NCBI GenBank assembly: GCA_000697665.1
Contig: KL197756.1
Location: 1 to 64,000 of the forward strand
Length of the DNA stretch: 64,000 nucleotides
Reading direction: 5' to 3'
Origin: Jaapia argillacea MUCL 33604
Taxonomy: Eukaryota; Basidiomycota; Agaricomycetes; Jaapiales; Jaapiaceae
Of the stretch, positions 1 through 11,453 are shown in pieces. Position 1 is the stretch's first letter, and every line of letters starts with the position of its first letter. The notes under the pieces were generated by a model, which made no database searches, had not been told where the DNA came from, and worked only from the letters and a program-made list of their open reading frames with translations. A program made the position numbers and the translations under genes.

Positions 1-46
1 CATGGCCGTGAGTGTGCAATACGACAAGGAATACTAGTGCACTCAC

Positions 47-119
47 CGACGATGGCCAAGGCGCGAGGATCGGGGTTGGAGTAAGAGGGAGCAGGGGACG
101 GCTTGGAGAGTGCTGCCAT
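47..119 (-). CDS. First exon of a gene running off the left edge (unidentified)
   Basis: An ATG at 119 (minus strand) opens a Pro/Ser/Ala-rich reading frame starting MAALSKPSPAPSYSN and staying open for 24 codons. It ends at a strong donor, GTGAGT, at 46-41, in phase 1. The remaining 40 bases to the window edge hold no convincing acceptor with downstream coding sequence, so the rest of the gene lies outside. Too little protein is visible to name a family. The call of a real exon rests on the ATG, the codon-like composition and the consensus donor. Confidence 0.5.
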
Positions 120-1592
120 TGTGACTTGCTTATTCTTCGAGGGGAAGGTAAGATTAGGTAGAGGTTGAGCTTGGGGACGTTCTATCCGACGAGAGGGTAT
201 TATTCTATGAGAGCAGTTGAGGCCCTGTAGTGACTTTGAGTGAGGGATGAAGAAGAAGACCCAAAGGTATAAGTATGTGTCTCGAGGGTGGGAGAGTGGC
301 GGTTGTGAAGTTACGACGATCTAGGGCGGTGAGGTATATCCAGGCTAGGGAAACAAATGAGTATCGGGAGGCGGTGGAAAGAACCCTGATACGGTACGGT
401 ATGTTTCAGGGATCAGGAAAGTGCCCCTGATTCTGATTTCTATCATTTACATCAGGTAACCCTCGGTGGAAAGGAGTGAACGACGTACAGGCTTCGGAAA
501 CGAAACAATGGAAGCGAGGTGGGGAATCCATCATTCCAGGTTTGGCCACACAAAGGACGATCGGTGTGTTGTCGGTGCAACGCTATATGTGACGCGGCCA
601 TGCCCACTGCAGACAGAGTCACGCCGCAAGGCGGAGCAAACTTACCCCTTTGAATTAACAGTATCAGAAATGATCGACGTGAACACATGGATTGAAGATC
701 TGAATTAATCACTCACAGCGTAGCTCAGCCATTCCAGCTACGTGGCTCAGCCTGAGGCGCTGAATAGGACAGGGCGTTCGTTCATTGGCGCCCTGTATCC
801 TAGGTGACTTGGGCTTCTGTGCCAAGATGTCAATTCATGGCGGACAACCGAAGGACAGGGTCTTAGCCGAAGGGTAAATACGCACTGAAGCCCACAAACA
901 GGCTGAGAGGCTGTGTGCGATACGATACAATCGGGGAAAAAGAAATTTTCGTGATAATTTGTGAGGGTTTGGTCATTTCAGGGAAAGAAATGTAACATAC
1001 AACATAATAATGCTCCGTTAAGATCTTGCGACCGGAGTTTGTGTGCATATATCCTGGCACATCGGAGGATCGTAGCTGGAGGAACTCCGCTGAAGTTGGT
1101 GCAGAAGGTTAGTCGGAGGCGATGGTAAGTTTGATGGCTAGTCGCTGGGCGCTGATGGTCGATCGGGCTGAGTCTATTTCGAAGCGGTTCTGGGGTCCCC
1201 ACGTCAATCAGTAAATCGAGATTTACCTCCGGGCTTCTTTGCATTCACCGTTGCCACGTCCATTGCTGGCGAACTTGAAGCGAGACGGAGAGAAACACCA
1301 TGGATGTTCCGCCCAACATTGCCAATCCATTCATCATACTTCTCTCACGATGCCGGACGAATCGACAGCCCACAGACCCCTGCTCGACACGAATTTCGAA
1401 ACAAGTAAGGGAACTCCCGATCAGCCTCCGTTACGATCGTGGCGAGGAGAGGCTGTGCAGACCTACAGTACTACTCCACCTAAACCATCATTCCACACCC
1501 CAATCATTCATCCATTCATCCATTCCCTTCACCAAACTCAAACTCACTTTCCTTAACCCTCATCACCTTCAAGCGTTCTTCCTTGTAGTGGA
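120..1592. other. Intergenic region, divergent promoters
   Basis: About 1.5 kb lies between the left-edge gene (minus) and the carotenoid oxygenase (plus). Only short, unsupported frames are present. Just upstream of the oxygenase an ATG at about 1350 is followed by a donor-like GTAAGG near 1405, and an acceptor-like CTTGTAG ends at about 1588. Joining them gives an early stop, so at most this is a 5' UTR intron. Confidence 0.4.
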
Positions 1593-3362
1593 ATGCGGCC
1601 TCGTCTAATGTCTGCTCTAGCTTCCAAACCCCTCAAAGCCCCAGGATGCGCGATTGGTTTCGAAAACGCCATCGAACAACGTGAACCTGTCGCTCTTCGT
1701 GTTAAAGGCCAAATTCCCCCATGGCTCCGAGGAAACCTCTACCGAACGGGTCCTGGAACTTTCAGAGTCCCATCCTCTGCCGCCCCCTCCGGATCAGTCG
1801 ATCTAACACATTGGTTCGACGGTTTGGGCATGACCCATCGCTTCGAGATCACCTCGTCCGGTGGTGTCATGTACAGGAATCACTCGACCGCCGATGGTCT
1901 GAGGAAACGCATCGAGAAGTCTGGGAGCGTTCCTGGCGTTACATTCGGTGATCAGGACCCCTGCGAGACAATCTTCTCCAAATTCTTCACCATGTTTAGA
2001 CCCAATGCCGAAACACCCCCAAAGCCCATTGATGGTGCAGCCGACGAGGTTAACATCCAAGTAACACTTACTCCCGATATGCCAGGCTTCGCATCTCATC
2101 ATTCAATCCCTTCGTCCACCACCACCCCTCGTTATCTCGTCGCCAAAAGCGACAACGACACCCTCCAGATCCTCGATCCCGAAACTCTCAAACCTCTTCA
2201 CGCCACCACCTATGCTGAACTCGATCCACGACTTGATGGCCACATCAGCGCCGCTCATTCTTGTCGTGATAAAACCACCGACGAGTTTTATAACTTCTCT
2301 TTGAAGATGGGTGGAAGGCCTGTGTACAAGGTCTTCAGAGTCAGGCCTAACCCCTCGGCGGAGAAGGGGTTCGAAGTCGATGTATTGGCCGAAATCAACG
2401 ATGCCCCTCCCGCATATCTTCATTCTTTCGTGATGACGCAAAAGTACGTTGTGCTCTGCATTTGGCAAGCCGACTTCAAGTAGTAGGTTCCTTTTCATGT
2501 TATATCTCGTCTTCACATCTGATGTGTGTATCAGTTACGGAGCAACCATCCCATTGAACCGCAACATTGCCTCCTCCCTCGAAAAGAAATGGAATCCAAA
2601 CCGTAACACCCTCTTCTACGTTATCGACCGCCACACCGGAGGCCTCGTATCCAAATTCAAATCCCCACCATTCTTCTGCTTCCACGCTATCAATGCCTAC
2701 GACTCCGGCTCCGACGATGTCACAATCGATTTGTCAGTATACGACAACCATTCCGTCATCGACCTTTTGTATCTCGATAGTTTGAGGAACCTTTCAGCTG
2801 AGCAACCTATGAGGATGGGAAGAGCTAGAAGATTCATTCTTGAGAACGTCTCGTCTCAGGTTCAAGCTGGGAAAGGTGTTAGAGAAGCGGTGATTCCGTT
2901 CACCTTGTCTCAGAGTTCGAGTATCGAACTCCCGACTGTTCACCCAGCCTTGTATCACAAACCCTATCGTTTCGCGTACGTCCCCACCTTGTCGCAGTCA
3001 CCTTGCCTTAGTTACTGATATTTTCACCGATAAGCTATGGGATGAACAAGCTCGACCCAAAAACCCACCACACCTTCGCCGATCGTATAATCAAACTCGA
3101 CATGTCGCAACCCAACTCCGAACCCAAGACATGGGGTGTACCAGGATACACGCCCGGTGAACCCATCTTCGTCCCTCGTCCTGGAGCTACATCACCATCC
3201 GACGCAGAGGACGACGGTGTAATTTTGAGTTTAGTTTTGGACGGAGAGGCTCAAAAGAGTATGCTCGTTGTACTCGACGCCAAGGAGATGAAGGAAGTTG
3301 CTAGGGCTGAAATGGAGACACATTTCCCCTTTGTGTTTCACGGTGTGTTTACCCCTGCCTGA
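1593..3362 (+). CDS. Carotenoid cleavage oxygenase (RPE65/CCD family)
   Basis: Three exons, 1593-2479, 2535-2975 and 3035-3362, give about 551 residues, normal for the family. The N-terminus carries the family signature WLRGNLYRTGPGTFRV. The four iron-binding histidine contexts are all visible in order: GHISAAHS, AYLHSFVMTQKYVV, FFCFHAINAYD and, at the C-terminus, FPFVFHGVF. Introns of 55 and 59 nt are GT-AG and keep frame. Such enzymes use a non-haem Fe(II) centre to cleave polyene double bonds; fungal members make retinal from beta-carotene or trim torulene, and relatives cleave stilbenes. Substrate cannot be read from sequence. A second in-frame ATG at 1608 is an alternative start. It is convergent with the transporter at 4019-6046; no carotenoid biosynthesis gene is nearby. 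Confidence 0.9.
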
Positions 3363-4018
3363 GGGATGACTTTCCCTTGTTGTGTACATTCCATCATAGA
3401 CTTTAGTACAGCCATTTTTGTGTAGACTTGTGGACGTTTCTGGTACCTAGCTTATGGACAGAGAATTCTTTCGCACTTTATAGACGCTCATTTCTGATCG
3501 GTACCATGTCAATCTTGAATCTATCGTCGCTGACATACGACTTGTTCGTGATGTCCTCGAGGCCGCGTGAATGTTTGATTGAATGTTACCGAAGTATGTC
3601 CACGCATCGCCGCCCGTTGTAATTTTTTTTCTCGAGGGTCCGCATCCCTAGAAGTTATGTAGTGTTGACAACGACCATGACGATAGCGAGGGGGGCGATA
3701 CGCGTTGACGCCGTCGGGATTCGGACCACAGGTCGACACGTTCTGCTCGGGCGCCACGATTACTCGTAGTCTGTTCAATCGGATACTATCGTGACGGTTC
3801 CCTGCGTAATCTAGCACTCATCGACAAGTGACGTTGTTGAAGCTTCAAATCCGAGGTGCTCAGGTAGAGTGAGGATTCAGTATTCGTGCAACACTGAGAA
3901 CATTGAATGGACAAAAGAAAGTGATGGCGACTGGGTACCCAAAAGCTCTACGTCTAAAAAGTCCAACACGGTCCATAAAGTAAACATCTGCTTTAAACCC
4001 GAGGCTTCATACCACCAA
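3363..4018. other. Convergent intergenic spacer
   Basis: A 656-nt spacer between the 3' ends of the carotenoid oxygenase and the DHA2 transporter. Only short frames without family resemblance are seen; it presumably holds both 3' UTRs. Confidence 0.4.
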
Positions 4019-6046
4019 TCACGACGAAACCCAACTCTCCGGTCTATCGGACTTATCCTCCTTAGGTTCCATCAGCACACTCGAATTCTCTTCATCCTTC
4101 TTCGATCTAACAACCATCTCCTCCCCACTCTCCTCGGCAGCAGGAACGGCCTTCTCCGGGAAAATATGCTTCAACCCAAGGGTCGACACAGTCCCAACCG
4201 CAAACCACGCAGCAATGACAACAAAAATCAGCGAATACGCCGAGCTATAAGCAGCTTTGACGATATCCTGAGATTGCGGATCCAACGAAGGGATAACAAC
4301 CGTAGGCCCCTGCATAATCCCAGACCTAAGACTCGGATTGGCAAATATCTGTGAAGTAGCAGCAGCAGCATCAAGTTTCGAAGAAACCCGAACGTTGACT
4401 ATAGCAGTCGATATAGCAATCCCAATCAAACCACCCAACATCCGACTGAAAGACTGGAACCCAGTAGCGGTAGCCAAATCTTTGCGGTCAACGCTGAATT
4501 GGATGATGATGGTCGAAACGGTGATGGTGACTCCGATGCAGACACCCTCGATCACTTCGTACCCGTACATCCTCCCGAAATTCGTGTGTGTACCGCCGCC
4601 GCCGTTAATGGTAGATAGCAACCCAGCACCGATAGCTCCGAGTGCAGCTGCGATGGTCATTAATGGACGGTAGGATCCGCTGAGCATGACCGTCGCGCCG
4701 GCAAAGGGACTGAGGAGACCTGTTGGCAGGAGGATGGGAAGCATCTTCACGCCCGCTCCGATTGGACTGAGCGAGTCTACGATTTGGAGACGTTGGGGAA
4801 GGAAAACGGTCGTGGAGTATAACGCTGCGCCGAGGCAGATGGTGTAGATGACCATCAAGTTGAAGTTGGGGCTGGGGGGGACGGATGGTGTTCCTGGTGC
4901 ACAGTCGGACGTATCGGATGAAAAGGACCGGAAGAGACGGAGAGGGAGGATAGGTTCGGGATGTTTGGTCTCGACCCAGAGGAATATAGGGATGAGGACG
5001 ACTGAGATGGCGAGGGGAGTCAGGACTTTGGCTGAGACCCACGGATACCCTGGTGTTCCACCAATCTGGAGCTATGGTAGGGACGGTGAGCATGGATTAA
5101 TTTATGTGATCGGTTGAGACTAACCGAAAGGGCCAAGAGGACGGCACACGCGAGCAAGAGGAATGAGCCGACCCAATCGATCCGTCGCCTCAGATCCTCG
5201 AGTTTGATCTGGGCTTGGGATGCGGGGTAAGTAAGGAAGAGCTGGAGCATCAAGGCTCCGACAAATCCAATCGGTAAATTGACAAAGAAGATCCATCCTG
5301 TGGGAGACAAGTCCCGAAATATCAGTTACCATTTCGCCGTGACTGACAGTGCGAACAAACCCCAATGAACATGTTCCACAATGGCTCCTCCAACAAGTGG
5401 ACCAGCGACGCTACTAAGTGCAAAAACTGTGCCGATGATACTTGTATATTTGGCCACGCTCTCTTGGGGAACCATGGTGGAAATCGTGACCACCACGCCG
5501 GAGTAGATAGCAGACCCTCCAATTCCTTGGAGAGCGCGGAAGACGATCAGCTCAGTCAATGATTTGGCACCGCCGCAAGCGCCTGAAAAGGCCTAAGTAG
5601 CATAACTCGTTGAGCTGGACGGTGAGGATTAGGACGTATGGTATACGCACCATGAAGAAAATGGTAGAAGCAAGGAGGACATATTTACGTCCGATGATGT
5701 CGGTTAGCTTCGAGACGATGGGCAAGAAAGCTGGAGGCGATAAATAGGTTAGTTGTACGAGAACTCGGGAGACGGAAAGCCACACCTGTGTATGTGATGA
5801 TATACGCAGTTACAACCCAACTTGTCGACTGGTAATCGTTGAAGTCGGAGCCGATTTTTGGGAGTGCCACGGCAACTTTAGCGAGACAAAGGTTGGAACC
5901 CGGGAAGTTCGAGAAGCAGGGGAACGCGTACCGATGGTTGAATCAAGTGCAGATATGAACAAAATGAGTGCGAGAGCAACGGATACGAGGATTCTCCTAT
6001 TAACGGGCACATAGTAGTCGGCATCGTTGTGAGGAGTGGCCGTCAT
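4019..6046 (-). CDS. MFS multidrug:H+ antiporter, DHA2 (14-TMS) type
   Basis: Six exons (6046-5932, 5875-5786, 5730-5651, 5592-5361, 5297-5125, 5071-4019) encode about 580 residues, the usual size of 14-helix DHA2 pumps. The first helix (ILVSVALALILFISALDSTI) is followed by the typical WVVTAYIITYT segment. The motif A loop LTDIIGRK lies between helices 2 and 3. The segments GIGGSAIYSGVVVTIS and [25 protein letters not shown] match helices 4-6 of this group. The C-terminal tail is charged and cytosolic-looking. Introns are 53-63 nt. The start is the ATG at 6046; the upstream extension opens only with TTG. Expected role is proton-driven export of drugs or toxic metabolites at the plasma membrane; substrate unknown. 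Confidence 0.9.
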
Positions 6047-8332
6047 TAGCGGCAATGTTATTGGTAGAGCTGTGGTTTGGCGAGGGGGGGAGAGAGGGTC
6101 TGTAAACAATTAGCGAGATGAGTGTAGTATGGAACTGTCCAGTTTCAGCCAAGTCGACGAGGCTGAGCGGAGAAAGAGGGTCGTCTGTTGAAACGGTGTC
6201 AGTCACCGCCCCACGATCCATACTCCCTTGATGCGTCTTGACAAACAACAAAAATAGCCTATCAAAAAGTGTCCATAAATGGTAAGTCACAGAAGCATTG
6301 CGGTGTCCGGGGTCATCGGCATCTTTATGATAGTCATCTGTGGCTGTGTCCTGTCCAAGAATGGCGAGCCAATGAAGCGCTGACCGAACACCTTGAGCCC
6401 ACCATTGCCTGTCATCACCGTCCCTAAATCCCCGTATGTATCCTTTCAATCCCTCCCGTTGATGCCAATGCACCAGAATTTCCCCGCCATATTGTTGCGT
6501 CTCGTTTCTCGTCCGTATCGCCCCTCATCGGATTCCTCTCCGTTGTCATCGCATTCGCCGCGGAAATCAGGAATCGTACTGTGAGCACGCCTGGAACGCC
6601 TTCGAATGAAACGAATCGATGGCGACAAAAGATAACATAACCTTGGTTGTTTGTTCAATCAGATTGATTGCTATCTCCACGTCGACACCGCCAACAGTAC
6701 GGCTCTGTAACGGGTCCGTTTCTCCGCGTGAATTACTTTGTTGACACTCGTGTCAATGCTCTCGAGCAGAAATGTGAATCGTCCATAGGGAACGAGAACC
6801 GGAGGGAAGAAATACCGACCACGTTCAAAACTAGGGCCGCAAGTCCAGTACCAAACGGTTTCCATTTATGTCAGGCATTATGCGATGAGGTCGGCTCTCT
6901 CACACCAACCGCCAGGATCGTTGCGTTTCCAACGTCACCTGGATACTATCGTCCTAACTCTGAGCTCCTTCTTCCATTGTGATGCCTCCGAATCGATTCG
7001 TTCTCCTCCGTGCATTCGCATGTGGTAAACCCGACTCCTACTTGGATCAGCGTACGTATACTATGAGCGCGATCGAGCGGGGCACCCCTTGACGCTACGC
7101 ACAACAAATATGGCTTTTCCGTGTCCATAGTGTTACGCGCCCTCTGAGTCGACCTACGAGCTCCCAAACTGGGCGAGCCTGTGCTGTAGCGAACGGAACA
7201 TTTGTGCAGGGTCCACATCACCCCTGTCCCTTCCAGCCAAGCGCTGTGCCGACCAATGCGGTGGTTGTCTGTATTCATCTTCAAGGAAGCCAAGTATTGG
7301 TCGCCATCAATACCCTCGGACCTCGGCCAATTCCGGATATCGAGGACTTGGCTGCTTGGCTGCTTGGCAGCACCAGGCAGCCCAGACTGAGTAAAGCAAG
7401 TGTTGCGGACTGGAAACAAATTGGAGGTGGGAGATGGCAAGGGAATTAGGGGAGGGATGCTCTCCCGTCAGCGTCCTGTATTTGACAGAGTCACGCCTGC
7501 TTGTTTGGCTAAGAGAGAGGAATGCGTGGGGTCGAGGTAATTGCACAATTTCATGAAGTATGTCCATACAGAGTAAGAGTTTTGTTTCTTGAAGAGATAA
7601 GAGTGTAAAGTTACTGAAGGGTTACCGAACGAAACACCATGCAGGGCTACCCTTCGGATCTGCAGCACAAGGGCCCGTGGCCTGCCTACGACGGTGATAA
7701 TACCCAGTTGAAATCGACGGGAGAATAAGATTCCTCCGTAGTTTCGCTAGGGAGCTGAGAGCGTCAGGGCACGACGATGTCGAGAGCTGATGCAAACACA
7801 ATGGAAGTCAGTTCAAAGTCGCGGTTGAGGCCATCAAGTCGCCCTGTGGGACCATGCAACGGACCAGGTCTCCCACAAGAACGTGCTCTCAGCGAGTCGG
7901 ACAATTGGAGCCCTTCATCGTTATCTCGTCGCCATCGCTCCCCTTTGGCTCCCCTCCGAAGTCCGACACCTCCATAACATCTCCGCTTCTGTTGAATTTA
8001 AACAGGTTTTCACAGCGTTTCACCAGGCCTGCCCTGCCGTGAGCTTTGCCCTTCAAACGGTTATCTAAATGAACGATGATCCTCCCAAGGTTCATGGTCA
8101 ACTCGAAGATGCACCTGCCCTGACGAGAGCAATATTACAAGTCCGGCATACAATCGTGTACTCAAAACTCCAATTTTGTTCCTTGTCCGTGGAGGATCGA
8201 TAATCGGTGAGATTAGGTGGAGGTGGAGCTAAAAACAGATGCGCAGTATAAGAGAGCTTGGCTGATAGTGGTACACACTCGATTCCAGTCCCCAAAACCT
8301 TTCCATTTACACTCCATCCCCCAATCTTATCC
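6047..8332. other. Gene-poor intergenic region (2.3 kb)
   Basis: Only short open frames on both strands, none with recognisable domains or supporting splice signals. The right end holds the promoter of the first dienelactone hydrolase gene, with TATAAGAG at about 8247, 86 nt before its ATG. Confidence 0.4.
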
Positions 8333-9546
8333 ATGTCGTTCTGCAAACATTGTATCAGTGGTCAGTACCCTCCATAGAGAGCCTCTCAAGTCGGAGGTTG
8401 ATGATCGGTTGTTTGTTTGATAAAACCAGGTGTGCGTCATGAGGGTACACCAACAGGTGAGAACGTCCCATCCAAGGTTCAAAGTTCATGTATCTCATCG
8501 ATTCCATGTCTGATGAAGGCAAGCTCGAGACAATCGGTGGAGTAGAATGTTACGTCGCTACCCCGACTGTTTCCTACCCTACGGACAAAGTCGTCCTCTT
8601 CCTTCCCGATATCTTCGGCCACTCCTTGATCAATGCTCAGGTACATCCCCAACCTTGTTTCAACCTTCCCTTCTCTTGGATACTGAACCAGTCTTGGTGA
8701 TCGTACCAGCTTTTGGCCGACGATTACGCCAAAAATGGCTTCAAGACTGTCATTCCCGACTATCTCAACGGCGACCCTGTCCCCGCAGATGCATTGAGCG
8801 GAGCCAACGTACGTCCTGCTCCAGCCCTCTTTTGATCCGCGAACCTGATCCACCTCGGTGTCCGCGTTATGATATGTTACAGCCCACTTTCGATCTGGGA
8901 GAGTGGTTCAAGACTCACGGTGCAGCTGAGACACGTCCACCTCTTGACAAAGTCATCGCTGCTTTGAAAGCCGAAGGTGTCACTACTTTCGGTGCTACTG
9001 GGTACTGCCTTGGAGGTAGGCATAGATAAAGATCTTTCGTCTTTCTGTGGTTATGCTCACAATGCCATCCTTTTTCATCTCTATGTAGCGCGATACTGCT
9101 TCGACCTCGCATTCGAGAACATCGTCCAAGCAACCGCTTCCGCCCATCCCTCCCTCATCCAACCCGAGGATCTCAAGGTAACCCACTCAACACTAATACC
9201 TACTCTGACTGAACCTGACATCTCCCTTTCCCCATAGAAATACGCGGAGGTTTCCAAAGCTCCCATCCTCATCAATTCCTGCGAAGTCGACCCTCAATTC
9301 CCCAAGGAGAAGCAGGACCTTGCCGATTCCATCTTCGGCGATGGTAAGTTCGCTCCTGGATACGAGAGGACCTACTTCCCTGGGTGCACCCACGGTTTTG
9401 CGGTACGTCTACACTCATGTTAAGTAGGCTTGTGTTGAAACAGTTTGGTTGTATAGGTGCGTGGGGATATGAGCGACCCGAATGTCAAAGCTGGGAAGGA
9501 GGGTGCTTTCAAGTCTACTATTGAGCACTTCATCAAGTACTTGTGA
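8333..9546 (+). CDS. Dienelactone hydrolase family protein, copy 1
   Basis: Eight exons (8333-8360, 8430-8456, 8519-8640, 8710-8808, 8883-9015, 9089-9177, 9238-9402, 9457-9546) give 250 residues, the normal length. The alpha/beta-hydrolase catalytic triad is visible: Cys in GYCLGG, Asp in SCEVDPQFP and His in GCTHGFAVRGD. The N-terminus MSFCKHCISGVRHEGTP is typical of fungal members. Bacterial DLH opens dienelactones in chloroaromatic breakdown; fungal homologues are mostly uncharacterised cytosolic hydrolases. A direct paralogue follows at 10198-11453 with the same intron positions plus one more. The first two coding exons are only 28 and 27 nt. Confidence 0.92.
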
Positions 9547-10197
9547 GGTGATAGACGGGCGTAGTACACCGGTACCTTTGTAGGTGAATGGAAAGAAGCA
9601 AATGAAGAAATGTAACCTTAACCTCTCCCCCTCTTCGGTTTGACTGAACTCCCGCCTGGATCGCGCATACCCGATTGCAAAAATGCGGATCGTCAAAATT
9701 TCATGACACAATTCACTGCATGTCATCTCATGGATGTCACGACAAAGTGATCGGGGAAACCTAACCCTCACATCTCTGTATACCGCCGGCTCTGCAGATT
9801 GATAGTGAAGTATTTCATTCCACTTCGAGACACTCGGGCATCACGGCTGGGGGTTTGACATAGGATTGGAAAACCTAACCCCCCCTTCATCGCTGTGTAC
9901 CGACGGTAACTCAAAACTTTCATTCTGCTATCTCAAATAACTTTCACAATCTCGGGTGTCTCGGCGAGGAGGGTTCGGTTGACAAAACCTAACCCTTGTA
10001 CGCCATATCAGCTGCTAAGTAGTGCTGGATGATAGGATTTGCAACTGATACGATGATCTGGATTCAATTTGAATATGCATTTCCAGCTCCACCGTCATCA
10101 GGATCGATAAGAGAAAAGCTCCCGTCTCCCTTGGAGTATAAGTAAGGTAACTCAAAATCCCAACCCATCGTCCTTTCATCGACACTCCACCAATACC
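9547..10197. promoter_or_regulatory. Intergenic and promoter region between the two DLH paralogues
   Basis: A 651-nt stretch carries the 3' end signals of copy 1, the 114-bp-spaced repeats and the promoter of copy 2. A TATA-like TATAAG begins at 10137, about 61 nt before the ATG. No other coding potential is seen. Confidence 0.5.
9760..9995. repeat. Three degenerate direct repeats, exactly 114 bp apart
   Basis: The core CCTAACCC, preceded by GAAA or AAAA, occurs at 9760-9767, 9874-9881 and 9988-9995, so the spacing is 114 bp twice. Between the cores other blocks recur in the same order, including CTGTATACCGCCGG / CTGTGTACCGACGG, TTTCATTC and CTCGGG followed by TTGACA. The copies are clearly diverged. 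They lie between the two hydrolase paralogues, 200-440 nt before the ATG of copy 2, so a promoter-proximal tandem duplication is likely. Confidence 0.7.
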
Positions 10198-11453
10198 ATG
10201 TCATTTTGCGAGCATTGTGTCTCTGGTGAGAGTTATCCCTTTTCCTTCACTCCGAGATGCTCAGGTAGCATGATACTTGCAGGTGTTCGGCATGAGGGTA
10301 CACCCGAAGGTACGAATCCTTGTTGCACACAAGATACGTCTGGCTGTGAGCATGTGTCTCAATTATTACATATAGGGAAGCTCGAGGCGATCGGCGGCGT
10401 CGAGTGCTATGTCGCCACCCCCAGCGTCGACTACCCCAAAGACAAAGTGGTCTTGATCTTGCCCGACGTTTTCGGCCATGTCTTGATCAACACTCAGGTG
10501 GGTCCTTCGACAATGCTGCCTCGTCAATGTTGTTTAGGTTGCTTGGTCGCTTTCAGCTCTTAGCGGACGATTTCGCAAGAAATGGTTTCAAGGTGAGATT
10601 CAACCAGTACTACAGGTTCAGAGAGGGGGGCTCACTTTGCCTGTGACGTCAGACTATCATTCCTGATAATTGCAACGGCGACCCCGCACCTGCAGATGGC
10701 TTGAGCCCAGGCAATGTACGTACGATCTGACGCCCTTCACTTCTTGGACCACCACAAAGTTTACAACCCGCACGAATAGACCACTGGTTTCGACCTAGGT
10801 GAATGGTTCGCGAAGCATGGCGCAGATAAAGCTCGCCCTCCGATCGACGCGGTCATCGCGGCACTGAAAGATCAAGGGGTCACCAGATTCGGTGTTAATG
10901 GGTACTGTTGGGGAGGTGGGGAGCACTCAGATTCGATTCGTAGTTTTGGATTGCGGAACTAACCTCACCACAACGTCTTCACCCCCTCAGCGAGATACTG
11001 CTTCGATTTAGCCTTTGAGAACGTCGTCCATGTGGTCGCAAGCTCTCATCCTTCCCTCATCCAACCAGATGACCTAAAGGTATTCAGATCATCAAATCAC
11101 CCTGATACAACACATCTAACATTTCTCCACCCTTCAGAAATATGCAGAGACGTCCAAAGCACCCCTCCTCATCAACAGTTGTGAAGTCGATCCACAATTC
11201 CCAAAGGAGAAGCAGGAGCTTGCTGATGAACTCTTCGGAAACGGAAAGTTCGCTCCTGGGTATGAGAGGACGTACTGGGATGGTTGCACTCATGGATTTG
11301 CCGTGAGTTATTTTTCGTCTTCTTGAGATGGCTTCGAGTTCAAAGATCGTCATGATTATGTAGGTTCGCGGTGATATCAGTAATCCGAAGGTGAAAGTTG
11401 GCAAGGAAGGCGCTTTCAAGGCTACTGTTGAGCATTTCTTGAAGTACTTGTAG
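10198..11453 (+). CDS. Dienelactone hydrolase family protein, copy 2
   Basis: Nine exons (10198-10225, 10283-10309, 10376-10497, 10557-10592, 10653-10715, 10780-10915, 10991-11079, 11138-11302, 11364-11453) give 251 residues. Triad residues are kept: Cys in GYCWGG, Asp in SCEVDPQFP, His in GCTHGFAVRGD. It is a tandem duplicate of 8333-9546: seven introns coincide, and an eighth at 10593-10652 splits the stretch that is a single exon in copy 1. The PDY found after the second strand in copy 1 is PDN here (IPDNCNGDP). Activity is likely retained but substrate preference may differ. Confidence 0.9.

Noticed and set aside
466-708. 80-codon plus-strand open frame and overlapping minus-strand frame
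   Set aside because: It opens with GTG, has no domain or splice context and overlaps a similar frame on the other strand; taken as chance.
1593-6046. Carotenoid oxygenase plus transporter as a metabolite gene cluster
   Set aside because: They are convergent neighbours of common families with no synthase or regulator nearby; adjacency alone is weak.
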